NCBI RefSeq assembly: GCF_000974485.1
Contig: NZ_BBOM01000009.1
Coordinates: 372,001-436,000 of the forward strand
Length of the DNA stretch: 64,000 nucleotides
Direction: 5' to 3'
From: Streptomyces sp. NBRC 109706
GTDB lineage: Bacteria; Actinomycetota; Actinomycetes; Streptomycetales; Streptomycetaceae
The position numbers were made by a program, and so were the translations under genes. Under the pieces are notes generated by a model. The model searched no databases. It saw only the letters and a list, made by a program, of their open reading frames with translations, and had not been told where the DNA came from. Position 1 is the first letter of the stretch. Every line of letters begins with the position of its first letter. Positions 43,561 through 52,073 of this stretch are shown here, piece after piece.

Positions 43561-43595
43561 TGATACCTGGTGCCTGATAGCTGGTGCCTGATATC
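43561..43595. repeat. tandem 14-bp repeat upstream of the TauD-type gene
   Basis: Two copies of tgata(c/g)ctggtgcc (43561-43574, 43575-43588) followed by tgatatc. They begin 20 nt upstream of the TauD-type start codon, next to its ribosome binding site. They could be binding sites for a regulator or an RNA element in its leader. Confidence 0.6.
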
Positions 43596-43596
43596 G

Positions 43597-43612
43597 GATG
43601 GACATGTTCATC
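43597..43612. promoter_or_regulatory. near-palindrome upstream of the TauD-type gene
   Basis: gatggacatgttcatc is a 16-bp inverted repeat with one mismatched pair, centred on acatgt. It lies 56 nt upstream of the TauD-type start. Operator role is inferred from symmetry. Confidence 0.3.
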
Positions 43613-44083
43613 ACTGTGGGGTGGGACACATTGCGTCCCCAGGCAGCCGAGGAAATCCCCTGGCTCACCGACCGAGTAGGCGTCTGCTGGACGCCAACCG
43701 GACTGCTATCGGCCGGATCGACCACCGGATCGACGACACCCGAAAATCCCGGCGGAATGCCGGACGAGAGATTCGGGACGCCGGACCGGAAAAGCGGCGA
43801 AATGCGACGAAAGACTCCGCACCGCTAAGGCGGTGGGAAGAGCGTCACGCAAGGGCACGCAGGGGAAGTGCGTCGGCTGGATGCTGTTTCAGCAACCGAC
43901 GGCACAGATGGCGCTGGCCTGCCGCCGAAGATCGACGTGCAGCCGCGTTACGAGAAAGTCAGCTTGACTCACGATACGTGAGCATGCCAGCAACACCGAG
44001 GCGCCGTCAAGATATTGGCGACCCATCTCACATCACGGAACAGGGCCCGTCCGCGTTCCGATATTCCGGGAAAAGGAGCCGGC
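43613..44083. other. intergenic region between the TauD-type gene and the cysteine dioxygenase leader
   Basis: About 470 bp, lower in G+C than its neighbours. I see no supported gene; a 76-codon frame starting at 43598 lacks a ribosome binding site and has atypical codon use. The main feature is the perfect palindrome at 43968-43982. Confidence 0.5.
43968..43982. promoter_or_regulatory. perfect palindrome ctcacg-ata-cgtgag
   Basis: A 6-3-6 perfect inverted repeat, 139 nt upstream of the second leader peptide, with ttgact just before it. It may be an operator or a second promoter region. Confidence 0.35.
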
Positions 44084-44113
44084 TTGACCTGGCCGGGCGG
44101 GGCACGGTAAATC
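44084..44113 (+). promoter_or_regulatory. candidate promoter of the leaderless sulfur peptide
   Basis: ttgacc and taaatc separated by 18 nt. The expected transcription start falls at about 44120, right at the ATG of the leader peptide. The peptide mRNA would thus be leaderless. Confidence 0.5.
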
Positions 44114-44120
44114 TTTCGCC

Positions 44121-44207
44121 ATGACGACGGGCAAGCGCCTTTTCTCGCGCAGCCATGTGGACCTGGTCCGGGTGGCCAGCGCCCTCTGTCGTCGCGGCCG
44201 CGACTGA
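44121..44207 (+). CDS. Cys-containing leader peptide of the cysteine dioxygenase operon
   Basis: A 28-residue ORF with SRSHVDLVRVASALC followed by five residues. It shares the pattern SRxHVDLxRxxSAxC with the sir leader at 32506-32589 although the two lie 11.6 kb apart. It is 143 nt upstream of cysteine dioxygenase. A -10-like element ends 7 nt before the ATG, so translation probably starts on a leaderless mRNA. It probably couples downstream expression to cysteine availability. Confidence 0.75.
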   Translation: MTTGKRLFSRSHVDLVRVASALCRRGRD

Positions 44208-44350
44208 GCCGCCGAGCCCGCCGGCTCCCCCTTCTTCGCCCGCCGCCTCGGTCCTGGCCGTTCACCACGCCTGGCCACCGATGCCGCGCCGACCGCGCCC
44301 CGCGCGGCCCGTGCACCCCCCACCTGCGCCACACCGCCTGCGAGGACCGC

Positions 44351-44857
44351 ATGTCGACATCCGCCCCCGCCCTGCCCGCGCCACCCCAGGACCCGCGCAC
44401 ACCCCAGGAGTTGGCCGCCACGGTGCGCGCCTTCGCCGCCCGCCGCGCGCTCTGGGAGCCGCTGGTCCGCTTCACCACCCCCGACCGCTGGTACCACCGC
44501 CTCGACGCGGGCGCCGAACACGAGGTGTGGCTGCTGACCTGGCTGCCCGGCCAGGGCACCGAGATCCACGACCACGGCGGCGCCTCCGGCGCGTTCGGCG
44601 TGGTGCGCGGCACCCTGACCGAACGCTCCTTCGCCCCGCCGGAGGTCGAGACGACCCGCGGCCCGGGCGTCCGCACCCTGACGACCGACGGACTGCGCTC
44701 CTTCGGCCCGCGCCATGTGCACGAGGTGACCAACCGGGGCGACGAGCCCGCCGTCAGCATCCACGCCTACGCTCCGGCGCTGACGACCATGTCGTACTAC
44801 ACGGAGATCGCCGACGGCCGCCTCCGGCTGGAACGCACGGACCCCGTCGAGAAGTAG
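44351..44857 (+). CDS. cysteine dioxygenase family protein
   Basis: A 168-residue cupin. It oxidises cysteine to cysteine sulfinate with O2 at a non-heme iron. Iron ligands are in EIHDHGGASGAFGVVRG and the later HVHEV. It follows the second leader peptide and precedes a rhodanese, matching a cysteine-disposal operon. Confidence 0.88.
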   Translation: MSTSAPALPAPPQDPRTPQELAATVRAFAARRALWEPLVRFTTPDRWYHRLDAGAEHEVWLLTWLPGQGTEIHDHGGASGAFGVVRGTLTERSFAPPEVETTRGPGVRTLTTDGLRSFGPRHVHEVTNRGDEPAVSIHAYAPALTTMSYYTEIADGRLRLERTDPVEK

Positions 44858-44891
44858 CGGCCCCCCTCCGGACGAGAGACAGGCGGAACCC

Positions 44892-45287
44892 ATGGCGGAA
44901 CACCTCGGCATAGCGGCCCAACTCGCCGCCGCGCGCGCCACCCTGGACCGGGTGACGGCACGCCAGGCATACCAGGAGGCGGCCGAGGGCGCGGTGCTGG
45001 TCGACACCCGCACCGCACCCCAACGCGACCGGGACGGCACGGTCCCGGGAGCGCTGGTCATCGAGCGCAACCACCTGGAGTGGCGGTGCGACCCGAGCAG
45101 CGGCGCTTCGGTGCCGGAGGCCAGGGACACCGAGGTCCGCTGGATCCTCTTCTGCGACGAGGGCTACGCCTCCTCCCTCGCGGCCGCCTCCCTCCGCGCC
45201 ATCGGCCTCCCGCACGCCACCGACCTCATAGGCGGCTTCCAAACCTGGCGCGCCACCGGCCTCCCCGTCACCCCACCACCCTCCTGA
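44892..45287 (+). CDS. rhodanese-like sulfurtransferase
   Basis: A 131-residue single-domain rhodanese. The active-site loop is FCDEGYASSLAA with the catalytic cysteine at the position that carries the persulfide. An earlier VLVDTRTAPQRDRDG segment is typical. It is 34 nt after cysteine dioxygenase. It probably handles sulfane sulfur from cysteine oxidation products. Confidence 0.88.
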   Translation: MAEHLGIAAQLAAARATLDRVTARQAYQEAAEGAVLVDTRTAPQRDRDGTVPGALVIERNHLEWRCDPSSGASVPEARDTEVRWILFCDEGYASSLAAASLRAIGLPHATDLIGGFQTWRATGLPVTPPPS

Positions 45288-45400
45288 CCCCGGCGACGGA
45301 CACCCAGGCGCCCCGACGGCGAGACGGTCGCCCCCCGCCCTCGCCGCACCGGCCCCGGCCCTCCTTCGCCGCCCACCCCAAACCCACAACCCCACCCACC

Positions 45401-45758
45401 GGCCCCCACCCCAACGGCTCAGCGCCGCACAGCGGTTAGTGCCGCGCAGCGGACCCAAGGACAGCCCGACACCCGCCGGCCCCCACCCCCGTCGGCACAG
45501 CCCTGCACAGCGACCAGCCCCGCGCAGCGGTTAGCCCCCGCGCAGCGAAGCCAGGGCCGGCCCGGCCCCCACCCCAACGGCTCAGCGCCGCGCAGCGGTT
45601 AGCCCGGCGCAGCGGACCGAAGTAACCCCCGACACCCGGCCGAAGGCCACTCCCCCACCACCCCAACCCCCGCCCAGCGGACCCCAAGACCACAACCACA
45701 ACCCCACCCACCAACGCCCGCCCCAACGGCTCAGCCCCGCGCAGCGGTTAGCGCGGCC
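45401..45758. repeat. cluster of 31-bp interspersed repeats
   Basis: Three copies of a 31-bp unit (ccccaacggctcagc then (g/c)ccgc(g/a)cagcggttag) lie at 45409-45439, 45572-45602 and 45721-45751. Further partial copies of cgcgcagcg(gttag/gac) are at about 45443-45453, 45520-45547 and 45606-45616. The gap holds no gene. The rightmost copy provides the final codons and stop of the epimerase gene. The units contain near-inverted gctg/cagc cores that could fold into hairpins. Confidence 0.85.
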
Positions 45759-46726
45759 GCTTCCTTCTCCGGTGGGCAGCCGACCGGGAAGCGGGGGGAG
45801 CCGAGGGTGGTGCCCGGGGGAAGCGCGCCGAGCCAGGCCCACGTGTCCCGCACTGTCTCGGCCAGCGGCCGGACCGTGAGCCCGGTGGCCAGGGCCCGGC
45901 TCACGTTCGAGCCGTGCAGCGCCTGATACTTGGGGCCCGGCGGGAGCCAGGCCGGCAGTTCCGTCCAGGGCTCGATCCCGGCGGCCAGCACCACGTCCGG
46001 GTCCGTCCAACGCAGCACCGCGTCCGAGCCGGTGACCTCGGCACATGTCTCCAGCAGCTCCCCCATGGTGGCCGCGCCCGGCGGGCTGACCAGGTCATAG
46101 GGGCCGCTGAGACCCCGGCCCGCCGCGTCCAACGTCCAGCGCGCGAGATCCCTGACGTCCAGGTACTGCAGGGGCGATTCGCGCGGGCCCGGGGCCAGCA
46201 CCTCGCCGCCGGCGGCGATCCGGGAGAGCCACCAGGGCAACCGGCCGACGTCCTCGCCTGGGCCCAGCAGCATCCCGCAGCGCACCAGCAGGCTCCGCCC
46301 GGCGCCGAACTCCCGCTCCACGGCCAACTCGCCGCCGCGTTTGTCCGGGGCGTACGCGCGGGCCTCCGCGTCGGGCGAGCCGTCGACCACCGGGCTGTCC
46401 TCGTCCGCCCCCGCCGCCGGCGGCCAGGTGTAGACGGATCGGCTGGAGACATAGCTGTAGTGGCCCGCCCGGTCGGCCAGCAGCCGCGCGGTGTCGCGCA
46501 CCGGCGCCGGCGCCTCGCTCCAGGTGTCCACCACCAGATCCCAGGCGCCGTCCGCCAGGGCGGCCAGCCCGCCCTCGGCCGTCCGGTCCCCGCGCAGGGC
46601 CCGCACCCCGGGCGGCGCGGGGGTACGTCCCCGGTTGAAGACGGTGACCTCCCAGCCACGCGCCAACGCCTCGTCCACGATCGCGGGCCCGACGAACGCC
46701 GTCCCGCCCAACACCAGTACCTTCAT
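45731..46726 (-). CDS. NAD-dependent epimerase/dehydratase family protein
   Basis: A 331-residue Rossmann-fold SDR-like protein. The N-terminal NAD-binding motif is KVLVLGGTAFVGPAIVDEAL, followed by a later YSYVSSRSVY region. ATG at 46726 follows GGGAGG; codons further upstream in frame are antisense to the divergent GNAT gene. The C-terminal LTAARG and the stop codon are encoded by a copy of the 31-bp repeat, so the original 3' end may have been replaced. The substrate is unknown. Confidence 0.82.
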   Translation of the reverse strand: MKVLVLGGTAFVGPAIVDEALARGWEVTVFNRGRTPAPPGVRALRGDRTAEGGLAALADGAWDLVVDTWSEAPAPVRDTARLLADRAGHYSYVSSRSVYTWPPAAGADEDSPVVDGSPDAEARAYAPDKRGGELAVEREFGAGRSLLVRCGMLLGPGEDVGRLPWWLSRIAAGGEVLAPGPRESPLQYLDVRDLARWTLDAAGRGLSGPYDLVSPPGAATMGELLETCAEVTGSDAVLRWTDPDVVLAAGIEPWTELPAWLPPGPKYQALHGSNVSRALATGLTVRPLAETVRDTWAWLGALPPGTTLGSPRFPVGCPPEKEAAALTAARG

Positions 46727-46797
46727 GCCTCCCACCCTCCCTGCCCAGTCATGCCCCCACCCTGCCCCCACGGCGGGACCCACGGAATACCTTTCGC

Positions 46798-46819
46798 CTG
46801 TCAGCGGATTCGCTGACAG
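46798..46819. promoter_or_regulatory. inverted repeat in divergent promoter region
   Basis: ctgtcagcg-gatt-cgctgacag is a perfect 9-4-9 inverted repeat in the 141-bp gap between the epimerase and the GNAT gene. It is a good operator candidate for a dimeric regulator and could serve both directions. Confidence 0.4.
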
Positions 46820-46867
46820 CCGACCCCGCACGCGGCAACCGGCGGACGCCTCCCTAGCATCAGGCGG

Positions 46868-47416
46868 ATGAACGACCGACTCAGGGCCGGCTCGGCGGCG
46901 GGGGCCGAGCTGCTGCTGCGCCGCTGGACGGAGGCCGATCTGCCGGCCGTGCGGGACGCCTTCAACGCGCCGGGCATGTACCGGCAGTTCGGCTCCACCG
47001 TGGAGAACGGCGAGGTGGACGACGCGGCGGCCGGGCGGTGGATCGCCCGCGTCAACCAGCGCTGGGACGAGGAGAGCGCCTACTCCTGGGCGGTCGCCGA
47101 GGGCCCCACCGTGCTCGGCTGCGTGTCGGTGAGCCAGGTCAACCATGTGCACAACAGCGGCTGGACGGCGTACTGGACCGTTCCCGCCGCCCAGGGCCGG
47201 GGCGTGGCCACGGCCGCCGTGCGCGCGCTAAGCGCCTGGTGTTTCGACGAACTCCAGCTGTTCCGACTGGAGTTGGGGCATCGGATGGACAATCCCGCAT
47301 CCTGCCGGGTGGCCCTGGCAGCCGGCTACCGCGCGGAGGGGCTGCAACGTGCCAAGCTCCGCTACGGCGCCGTCCGCCACGACGTCGAGACCCACGCCCG
47401 GCTGGCCAGCGACTGA
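46868..47416 (+). CDS. GNAT family N-acetyltransferase
   Basis: A 182-residue acetyltransferase of the RimJ/RimL type. The acetyl-CoA loop appears in the AAQGRGVATAAVRALSAWCF segment, followed by FRLELGHRMDNPASCRVALAAGYR. These enzymes acetylate N-terminal residues or small amines. Substrate unknown. Divergent from the epimerase gene. Confidence 0.88.
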   Translation: MNDRLRAGSAAGAELLLRRWTEADLPAVRDAFNAPGMYRQFGSTVENGEVDDAAAGRWIARVNQRWDEESAYSWAVAEGPTVLGCVSVSQVNHVHNSGWTAYWTVPAAQGRGVATAAVRALSAWCFDELQLFRLELGHRMDNPASCRVALAAGYRAEGLQRAKLRYGAVRHDVETHARLASD

Positions 47417-47424
47417 CCGCGGGC

Positions 47425-48678
47425 TCAGGAGACCGAGCGGGAGTGCTCCCACGCCCATTCGAACTCCTCCCGGTAGGTCTCGAAGAGGCTCAGCTCGCCG
47501 TCGGCCGCCGGGGCGTCCCGTTGCACGATCTCCCGCCCGGCCCGGCGCAGCACCAGCGCCGGGGTCTCGACGCCACGGCTGCGCCGCAGATACGACTGGA
47601 TCACCGCGACCCCGTCGGCCCCGTCGCCGTCCACGAAGTAGGCGCTGAACCTGGGCGTCTCGTCGAACACATGGATCTCGAACGCCTCCTGATCCCGCAG
47701 CCGGGCGCGGACCCGTCGGACCTGCAGGATGTTCGTCTCCACCGCCCGGGCCAACTCGCCCCGCTTCAGGCCGAGTTCCCGCTCGCGACGGCGCATGGCG
47801 CCGCTGGCCGGGTTGAGGAAGAGCAGCCGGGTGCGACAGCCGGACTCGGCCAGTCGGGCCAGCCGCCGCCCGGGGTAGTTCTGCACCAGCAGGCCCAGCC
47901 CTATGCCCATCGCGTCCAGCCGCCGCGCCCCGGCGAACAGCTCCTCGGCCGGCAGCTGCCGCTGGAGCCGCACCCGGTCCGGATGCACCCCGGCCACATC
48001 GGTGAACCGGTCGCCCACCAACTGCTCCACCACATCCGCCGGCAGCCGGCCGTCCGTCGGCGGGGCGCCCGAGTCCAGCAGCTTCAGCAGCCGCGAGCAG
48101 CCCCGTTCGGCCTGTTCGAGCACCGCCCGGTTGATGCCCCGGTTGCGGCTGACCGCGCTACGCGCCACCTCCAGCTCGTCCAGCGTCAGCTCCACCTCGC
48201 GACGGTTGTCGAAATACGGCGCGAAGCACGGCCAGTGCTGCACCATGAGTTCACGCAACTGAGGCAGGGTCAGAAAGGCGAGCACCGTGTCATCGGCAGG
48301 ATCCAGCAGATGCCCCTTGCGGCGACTCACCTCGCGCAGCGCCGCCGCGCGCTGCACCCACTCCTGGCCGGTCGGGCCGGCCGCCGCCAGCTCCCACTCG
48401 GGCCCGTGCACCGGCTCGTACACCGGGCGCAGCACCGCGCCGACCACGGACCGCAGCCGCTGCTCCACCAGGTTGAGCCAGACATACGCGCGCCCGGCCC
48501 GCTCCACCCGCAGCCGGACCTCCGACCAGTCCTCGGCGCTCCACTCCAGATCGGCCCCTATCTCCATGGGGCGCGGTACCGGAACGGCCCCGGCCGCCGC
48601 CTCGGCGGCCTCGCCGCCGTTGCCCGATGGCAGCTCCAGGCCCGAAGAGCCCACCGTTCGTACCGCCTTCCGCGCCAC
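47425..48678 (-). CDS. SAV2148-type HEPN domain protein with DUF5919 C terminus
   Basis: A 417-residue protein. The N-terminal third contains a HEPN-like helical domain (AGRAYVWLNLVEQRLRSVV) with RPVYEPVH, an R-x6-H arrangement compatible with HEPN ribonuclease motifs. The C-terminal half (about 240-400) resembles the DUF5919 phospholipase-D-like region (AGARRLDAMGIGLGLLVQNY, RLLFLNPASGAMRRRERELG). GTG at 48678 is chosen; an ATG 111 nt further in is possible. Widespread in Streptomyces with unknown role. Activity not established. Confidence 0.75.
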   Translation of the reverse strand: MARKAVRTVGSSGLELPSGNGGEAAEAAAGAVPVPRPMEIGADLEWSAEDWSEVRLRVERAGRAYVWLNLVEQRLRSVVGAVLRPVYEPVHGPEWELAAAGPTGQEWVQRAAALREVSRRKGHLLDPADDTVLAFLTLPQLRELMVQHWPCFAPYFDNRREVELTLDELEVARSAVSRNRGINRAVLEQAERGCSRLLKLLDSGAPPTDGRLPADVVEQLVGDRFTDVAGVHPDRVRLQRQLPAEELFAGARRLDAMGIGLGLLVQNYPGRRLARLAESGCRTRLLFLNPASGAMRRRERELGLKRGELARAVETNILQVRRVRARLRDQEAFEIHVFDETPRFSAYFVDGDGADGVAVIQSYLRRSRGVETPALVLRRAGREIVQRDAPAADGELSLFETYREEFEWAWEHSRSVS

Positions 48679-48777
48679 TGATGGATCAAGGAAGCCTACT
48701 GTGGCACGTCCCCGCCACGCAGCAAGATCCGGAATCCCCCGCGCTTGCCGTCCGTCCGCCCGGGGCAGGCGAACCGC

Positions 48778-51192
48778 ATGACGCCAGCACGGGTGCCCAC
48801 GTCAACCTACCGACTCCACATCGGCCCCGAGTTCCCGTTCGCCGCCGCCGAGCGAGTGGTGCCGTACGCGGCCTCGCTCGGGGTCTCCCATCTCCACCTC
48901 TCCCCCGTGCTGGACGCGGTGCGCGGCTCCCAGCACGGCTATGACGTCACCGACCACCGCCGGATCCGCCCCGAGCTGGGCGGCGAGGACGGACTGCGCC
49001 GTCTCGCCGGGGCCGCGCGCGAGCACGGGCTCGGGCTGGTCCTCGACATCGTGCCCAACCACATGGCGCTGCCGGCCGACACCGCCGCCAACGCCCCGCT
49101 CTGGGAGCTGTTGCGGAACGGTCCTTCGGCGGCCACCGCCCGCTGGTTCGACATCGACTGGGACGCCGGCGACGGACGGCTGCTGCTCCCGGTGCTGGGC
49201 GGTCCGCTGGGCGAGGAGCTGGGCCGACTGTCAGTGGCCGACGGTACGCTCCGTTACGCCGAGCATCGCTTTCCCCTCAGGCCCGGCACGGAGGAGCTGC
49301 CCCTGCCCCAACTGCTGGACGCCCAGCACTACCGCCTCGCCTGGTGGCGCCTCGGGCGCAGCGAGCTGAACTACCGGCGCTTCTTCACCGTCAGCGATCT
49401 GATCGCCATCCGGGTGGAGGATCCGGAGGTCTTCGAGGCCAGCCACGCCCTGGTGTTGCGGCTGCTCGACGAGGGCGTGCTCGACGGGCTGCGCGTGGAC
49501 CATCCGGACGGGCTGGCCGACCCGGGCGGCTATCTGCGCCGGCTGCACCACGCGACGGAGGGCGCCTGGATCGTGGCCGAGAAGATCCTCGCCTCGGGCG
49601 AACAGCTGCCCGGCGGCTGGCCGATCGCCGGCACCACCGGCTATGACGCCCTCCGCCATCTGGACGCCCTCTTCATCGACCCCGACGGCTGGGCCGAACT
49701 CACCGAGCACTACCGCGCGTTCACCGGCGCGCCGCCGGACCAGGGCGGCTCCTGGGACGCCACGGTGCGCCGCGCCGCGTACCGCATGATCAACCACGAG
49801 CTGGTCGCCGAACGCGAACGGCTGCTGCGCACCGCCCTGCGCGTCTGCCGCGAGGTTGCCGGCCTGCGGCAGCGGGACCACGCCCCCTGGGCGCTGCGCA
49901 CCGCGCTGATCGAGCTGCTGGTGCGGCTGCCGGTCTACCGCCCCTATGTCACCGACGAGGCCCCGCCGTCGCCGGTGGACGAGGCCCTGCTGGCCACGGC
50001 GGCGGACGGGGCACGGGCCGCGTTCCAGGTGCCGGCGGAGGCCGCAGCCGTGGCCACGGTGCGCGATCTGGCGCTCGGCCGGTTCGGCGAGGGCGCGGAC
50101 CGCACCGACTTCCGCGTCAGGTTCGCCCAGGTGGCGTCCGCGCTGCGCGCCAAGGCGGTGGAGGACACGGCCGGCTACCGCTATGTGCCGCTGCTCTCGG
50201 CCGCCGAGGTCGGGATGGACCCGGGCTCCCCCGCGCTGCCACCGGCCGCCTTCCACGCCTTCTGCGCCCGGCTGCAACGCGACTGGCCGCTCACCGGCAC
50301 GGTGTTGACCACCCATGACACCAAGCGCAGCGGAGACGTCAGGGCCGCCCAGGCCACCCTCACCGAACGCCCCAGGGACTGGGCCGCGTTGGTCACCCAG
50401 GTCACCGAGGCGACCGCGGCCGCCGGGATCAGGCCGCCGGATCCGCATCTCGCCTGGACCACCTGGCAGACCGCCTTCGGCCTGGGCGGCCAGGACCGGC
50501 AGCGGCTGCTGGCCACCCTCCTCAAGACGGTCCGCGAGGCCGCCCTCCACACCAGCTGGACCGAGCCCAACGAGGAGTACGAGGCGGCCGTCGAACGCTT
50601 CGCGCTGGCCGGCCCCTGCGGTCAACCGTTCGACCAGCTCACCGAGTTCGCCCTGCGGTCGGCACCGGCGATCCGGGCCAACGTGCTGTCGGTGACGCTG
50701 CTCCACCTGACCATGCCGGGGGTGCCCGACATCTACCGGGGCAGCGAGGCGCAGTTCCTGGCGCTGGTCGACCCGGACAACCGCCGCCCCGCCGAGCTGC
50801 CCGTCGACCGACTCGCCGCGCTGGACCTGGAGGGCCCCGAGGAGGGCCCCGCCCTCGCCGACGAAAAGCTGTGGCTGACCGCCACCGCGCTGCGGCTGCG
50901 CCGCGACCACCCCGAGTGGTTCGATCAACGCGCGAGCTACGAACCGCTGTTCGCGGAGGGCGACGCGGCCGACCACTGCGTGGCGTTCCGCCGGGGCGAA
51001 CGCGTCATCACCGCCGTGACCCGGCTCTCCCACCGCCTCACCACCACCGGCGGCGGCTGGACGGACACCCATCTCGCGCTGCCCCCCGGCAGCTGGCGGG
51101 AACAGCTCAGCGGCGACCGGCACACCGGGGCCACCCCCCTGGCCCTCCTCTTCGCGACCCGCCCCGTCGCCCTCCTCGTCAACCAGGACTGA
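48778..51192 (+). CDS. treY: malto-oligosyltrehalose synthase
   Basis: An 804-residue GH13 enzyme. It converts the reducing end of maltooligosaccharides to a trehalosyl terminus by intramolecular transglycosylation. Catalytic segments are VLDIVPNHMA, DGLRVDHPDGLADP and WIVAEKIL, followed by LTTHDTKRSGD. TreZ, encoded 5.3 kb downstream, would release trehalose. ATG is used since the frame's upstream TTG lacks support. A gap of 99 bp separates it from the divergent HEPN gene. Confidence 0.94.
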   Translation: MTPARVPTSTYRLHIGPEFPFAAAERVVPYAASLGVSHLHLSPVLDAVRGSQHGYDVTDHRRIRPELGGEDGLRRLAGAAREHGLGLVLDIVPNHMALPADTAANAPLWELLRNGPSAATARWFDIDWDAGDGRLLLPVLGGPLGEELGRLSVADGTLRYAEHRFPLRPGTEELPLPQLLDAQHYRLAWWRLGRSELNYRRFFTVSDLIAIRVEDPEVFEASHALVLRLLDEGVLDGLRVDHPDGLADPGGYLRRLHHATEGAWIVAEKILASGEQLPGGWPIAGTTGYDALRHLDALFIDPDGWAELTEHYRAFTGAPPDQGGSWDATVRRAAYRMINHELVAERERLLRTALRVCREVAGLRQRDHAPWALRTALIELLVRLPVYRPYVTDEAPPSPVDEALLATAADGARAAFQVPAEAAAVATVRDLALGRFGEGADRTDFRVRFAQVASALRAKAVEDTAGYRYVPLLSAAEVGMDPGSPALPPAAFHAFCARLQRDWPLTGTVLTTHDTKRSGDVRAAQATLTERPRDWAALVTQVTEATAAAGIRPPDPHLAWTTWQTAFGLGGQDRQRLLATLLKTVREAALHTSWTEPNEEYEAAVERFALAGPCGQPFDQLTEFALRSAPAIRANVLSVTLLHLTMPGVPDIYRGSEAQFLALVDPDNRRPAELPVDRLAALDLEGPEEGPALADEKLWLTATALRLRRDHPEWFDQRASYEPLFAEGDAADHCVAFRRGERVITAVTRLSHRLTTTGGGWTDTHLALPPGSWREQLSGDRHTGATPLALLFATRPVALLVNQD

Positions 51193-51557
51193 CGCCGGCC
51201 GCCGGGCCGGGGGCCACCCGACCGGGCCGGCATGCCCGATGAAGAGCCCGACGAGGGCGCGCGTCCACCGCGACGCCGCGCCCACGGCGCGGGGTCGCGG
51301 CGTCCGCCGTCGGCGTCGCCACGGCAACCGGGCGGCGAGATCATCGCCCAGCCGCCACAGCCCCCGCACCCACTCGGCGGTGATCTCCGCCCCACCCCAC
51401 CCCGGACACGCCCACGGCCGATGCCTTCCCCATGGCATCGGCCGGCATGGGCACCCCGCCAGAAGCCCGACGGAGCACCCACCTGCCCAGTCCACCGGCC
51501 GGAAATCGCACCCGACAACCCGATGGGAACGCCCCGACCTGGCCTGCCGGCCCCCGC
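51193..51557. other. intergenic region after treY, no gene seen
   Basis: 365 bp between convergent genes. A perfect 9-bp hairpin gccgatgcc / ggcatcggc with an 8-nt loop (51417-51442) may be a terminator. A minus-strand frame here reads like an amphipathic Arg-rich helix but has no start signal and continues antisense into treY, so I do not annotate it. Confidence 0.5.
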
Positions 51558-52073
51558 CTAGTAGTACCCCTTCGCCCCGTCCAGCAGTTCCCGCACGATG
51601 TCCGCGTGGCCCGCGTGGCGGCCGGTCTCCTCGATGAGGTGGATGAGGATCCAGCGAAGGCTGGCCCCGCCCGCGCGGTACTCGGTGTTGCGACCGACAT
51701 CGTCCAGGGAGGCCGCCGCCACGATCTCGTTGCTTCGGGCGCACTGCGCCTCGTACTCCGCGAGCAACCGCGGCAGGGTGAGGCCGTCGGTAAGCCAGTC
51801 GGCGTCCTCGTGGGCCTCGTCGAAGGACGGGTTGCCCGCCGCGTCCGCGCCCAGGAACACCACCTCGAACCAGGTGTGTTCGACCCATCGCAGATGGCGG
51901 ACGAGCCCGGCCATCGTCATCGCCGGCGAGGTCGGGAGGACGGAACGGTGCGCGTCGGCCTCGCTGATGCCGTCGCACTTCCAGCGCACGATCCGCCGCT
52001 GGAGATCCAGCCAGCCGACCAGCGCGGTGCGCTCGTCACCCCGCAAGGGGGGACGTTCGAGTGAAGGAGCCAT
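51558..52073 (-). CDS. DinB family protein (DUF664 type)
   Basis: A 171-residue four-helix metal-binding-fold protein. The three typical histidine-bearing segments are present: VRHLRWVEHTWFEVVF, the middle helix, and IHLIEETGRHAGHADIVREL. Such proteins include thiol-dependent transferases using bacillithiol or mycothiol, but this one's substrate is unknown. ATG at 52073 is chosen over a long Arg/Pro-rich upstream extension. Confidence 0.85.
   Translation of the reverse strand: MAPSLERPPLRGDERTALVGWLDLQRRIVRWKCDGISEADAHRSVLPTSPAMTMAGLVRHLRWVEHTWFEVVFLGADAAGNPSFDEAHEDADWLTDGLTLPRLLAEYEAQCARSNEIVAAASLDDVGRNTEYRAGGASLRWILIHLIEETGRHAGHADIVRELLDGAKGYY

Noticed and set aside
43598..43828. 76-codon frame upstream of the cysteine dioxygenase leader
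   Set aside because: Atypical codon use, no ribosome binding site, overlaps likely control elements.
49231..51978. 915-codon minus-strand frame antisense to treY
   Set aside because: No start signal and Arg/Gly-rich translation; treY motifs are intact on the other strand.
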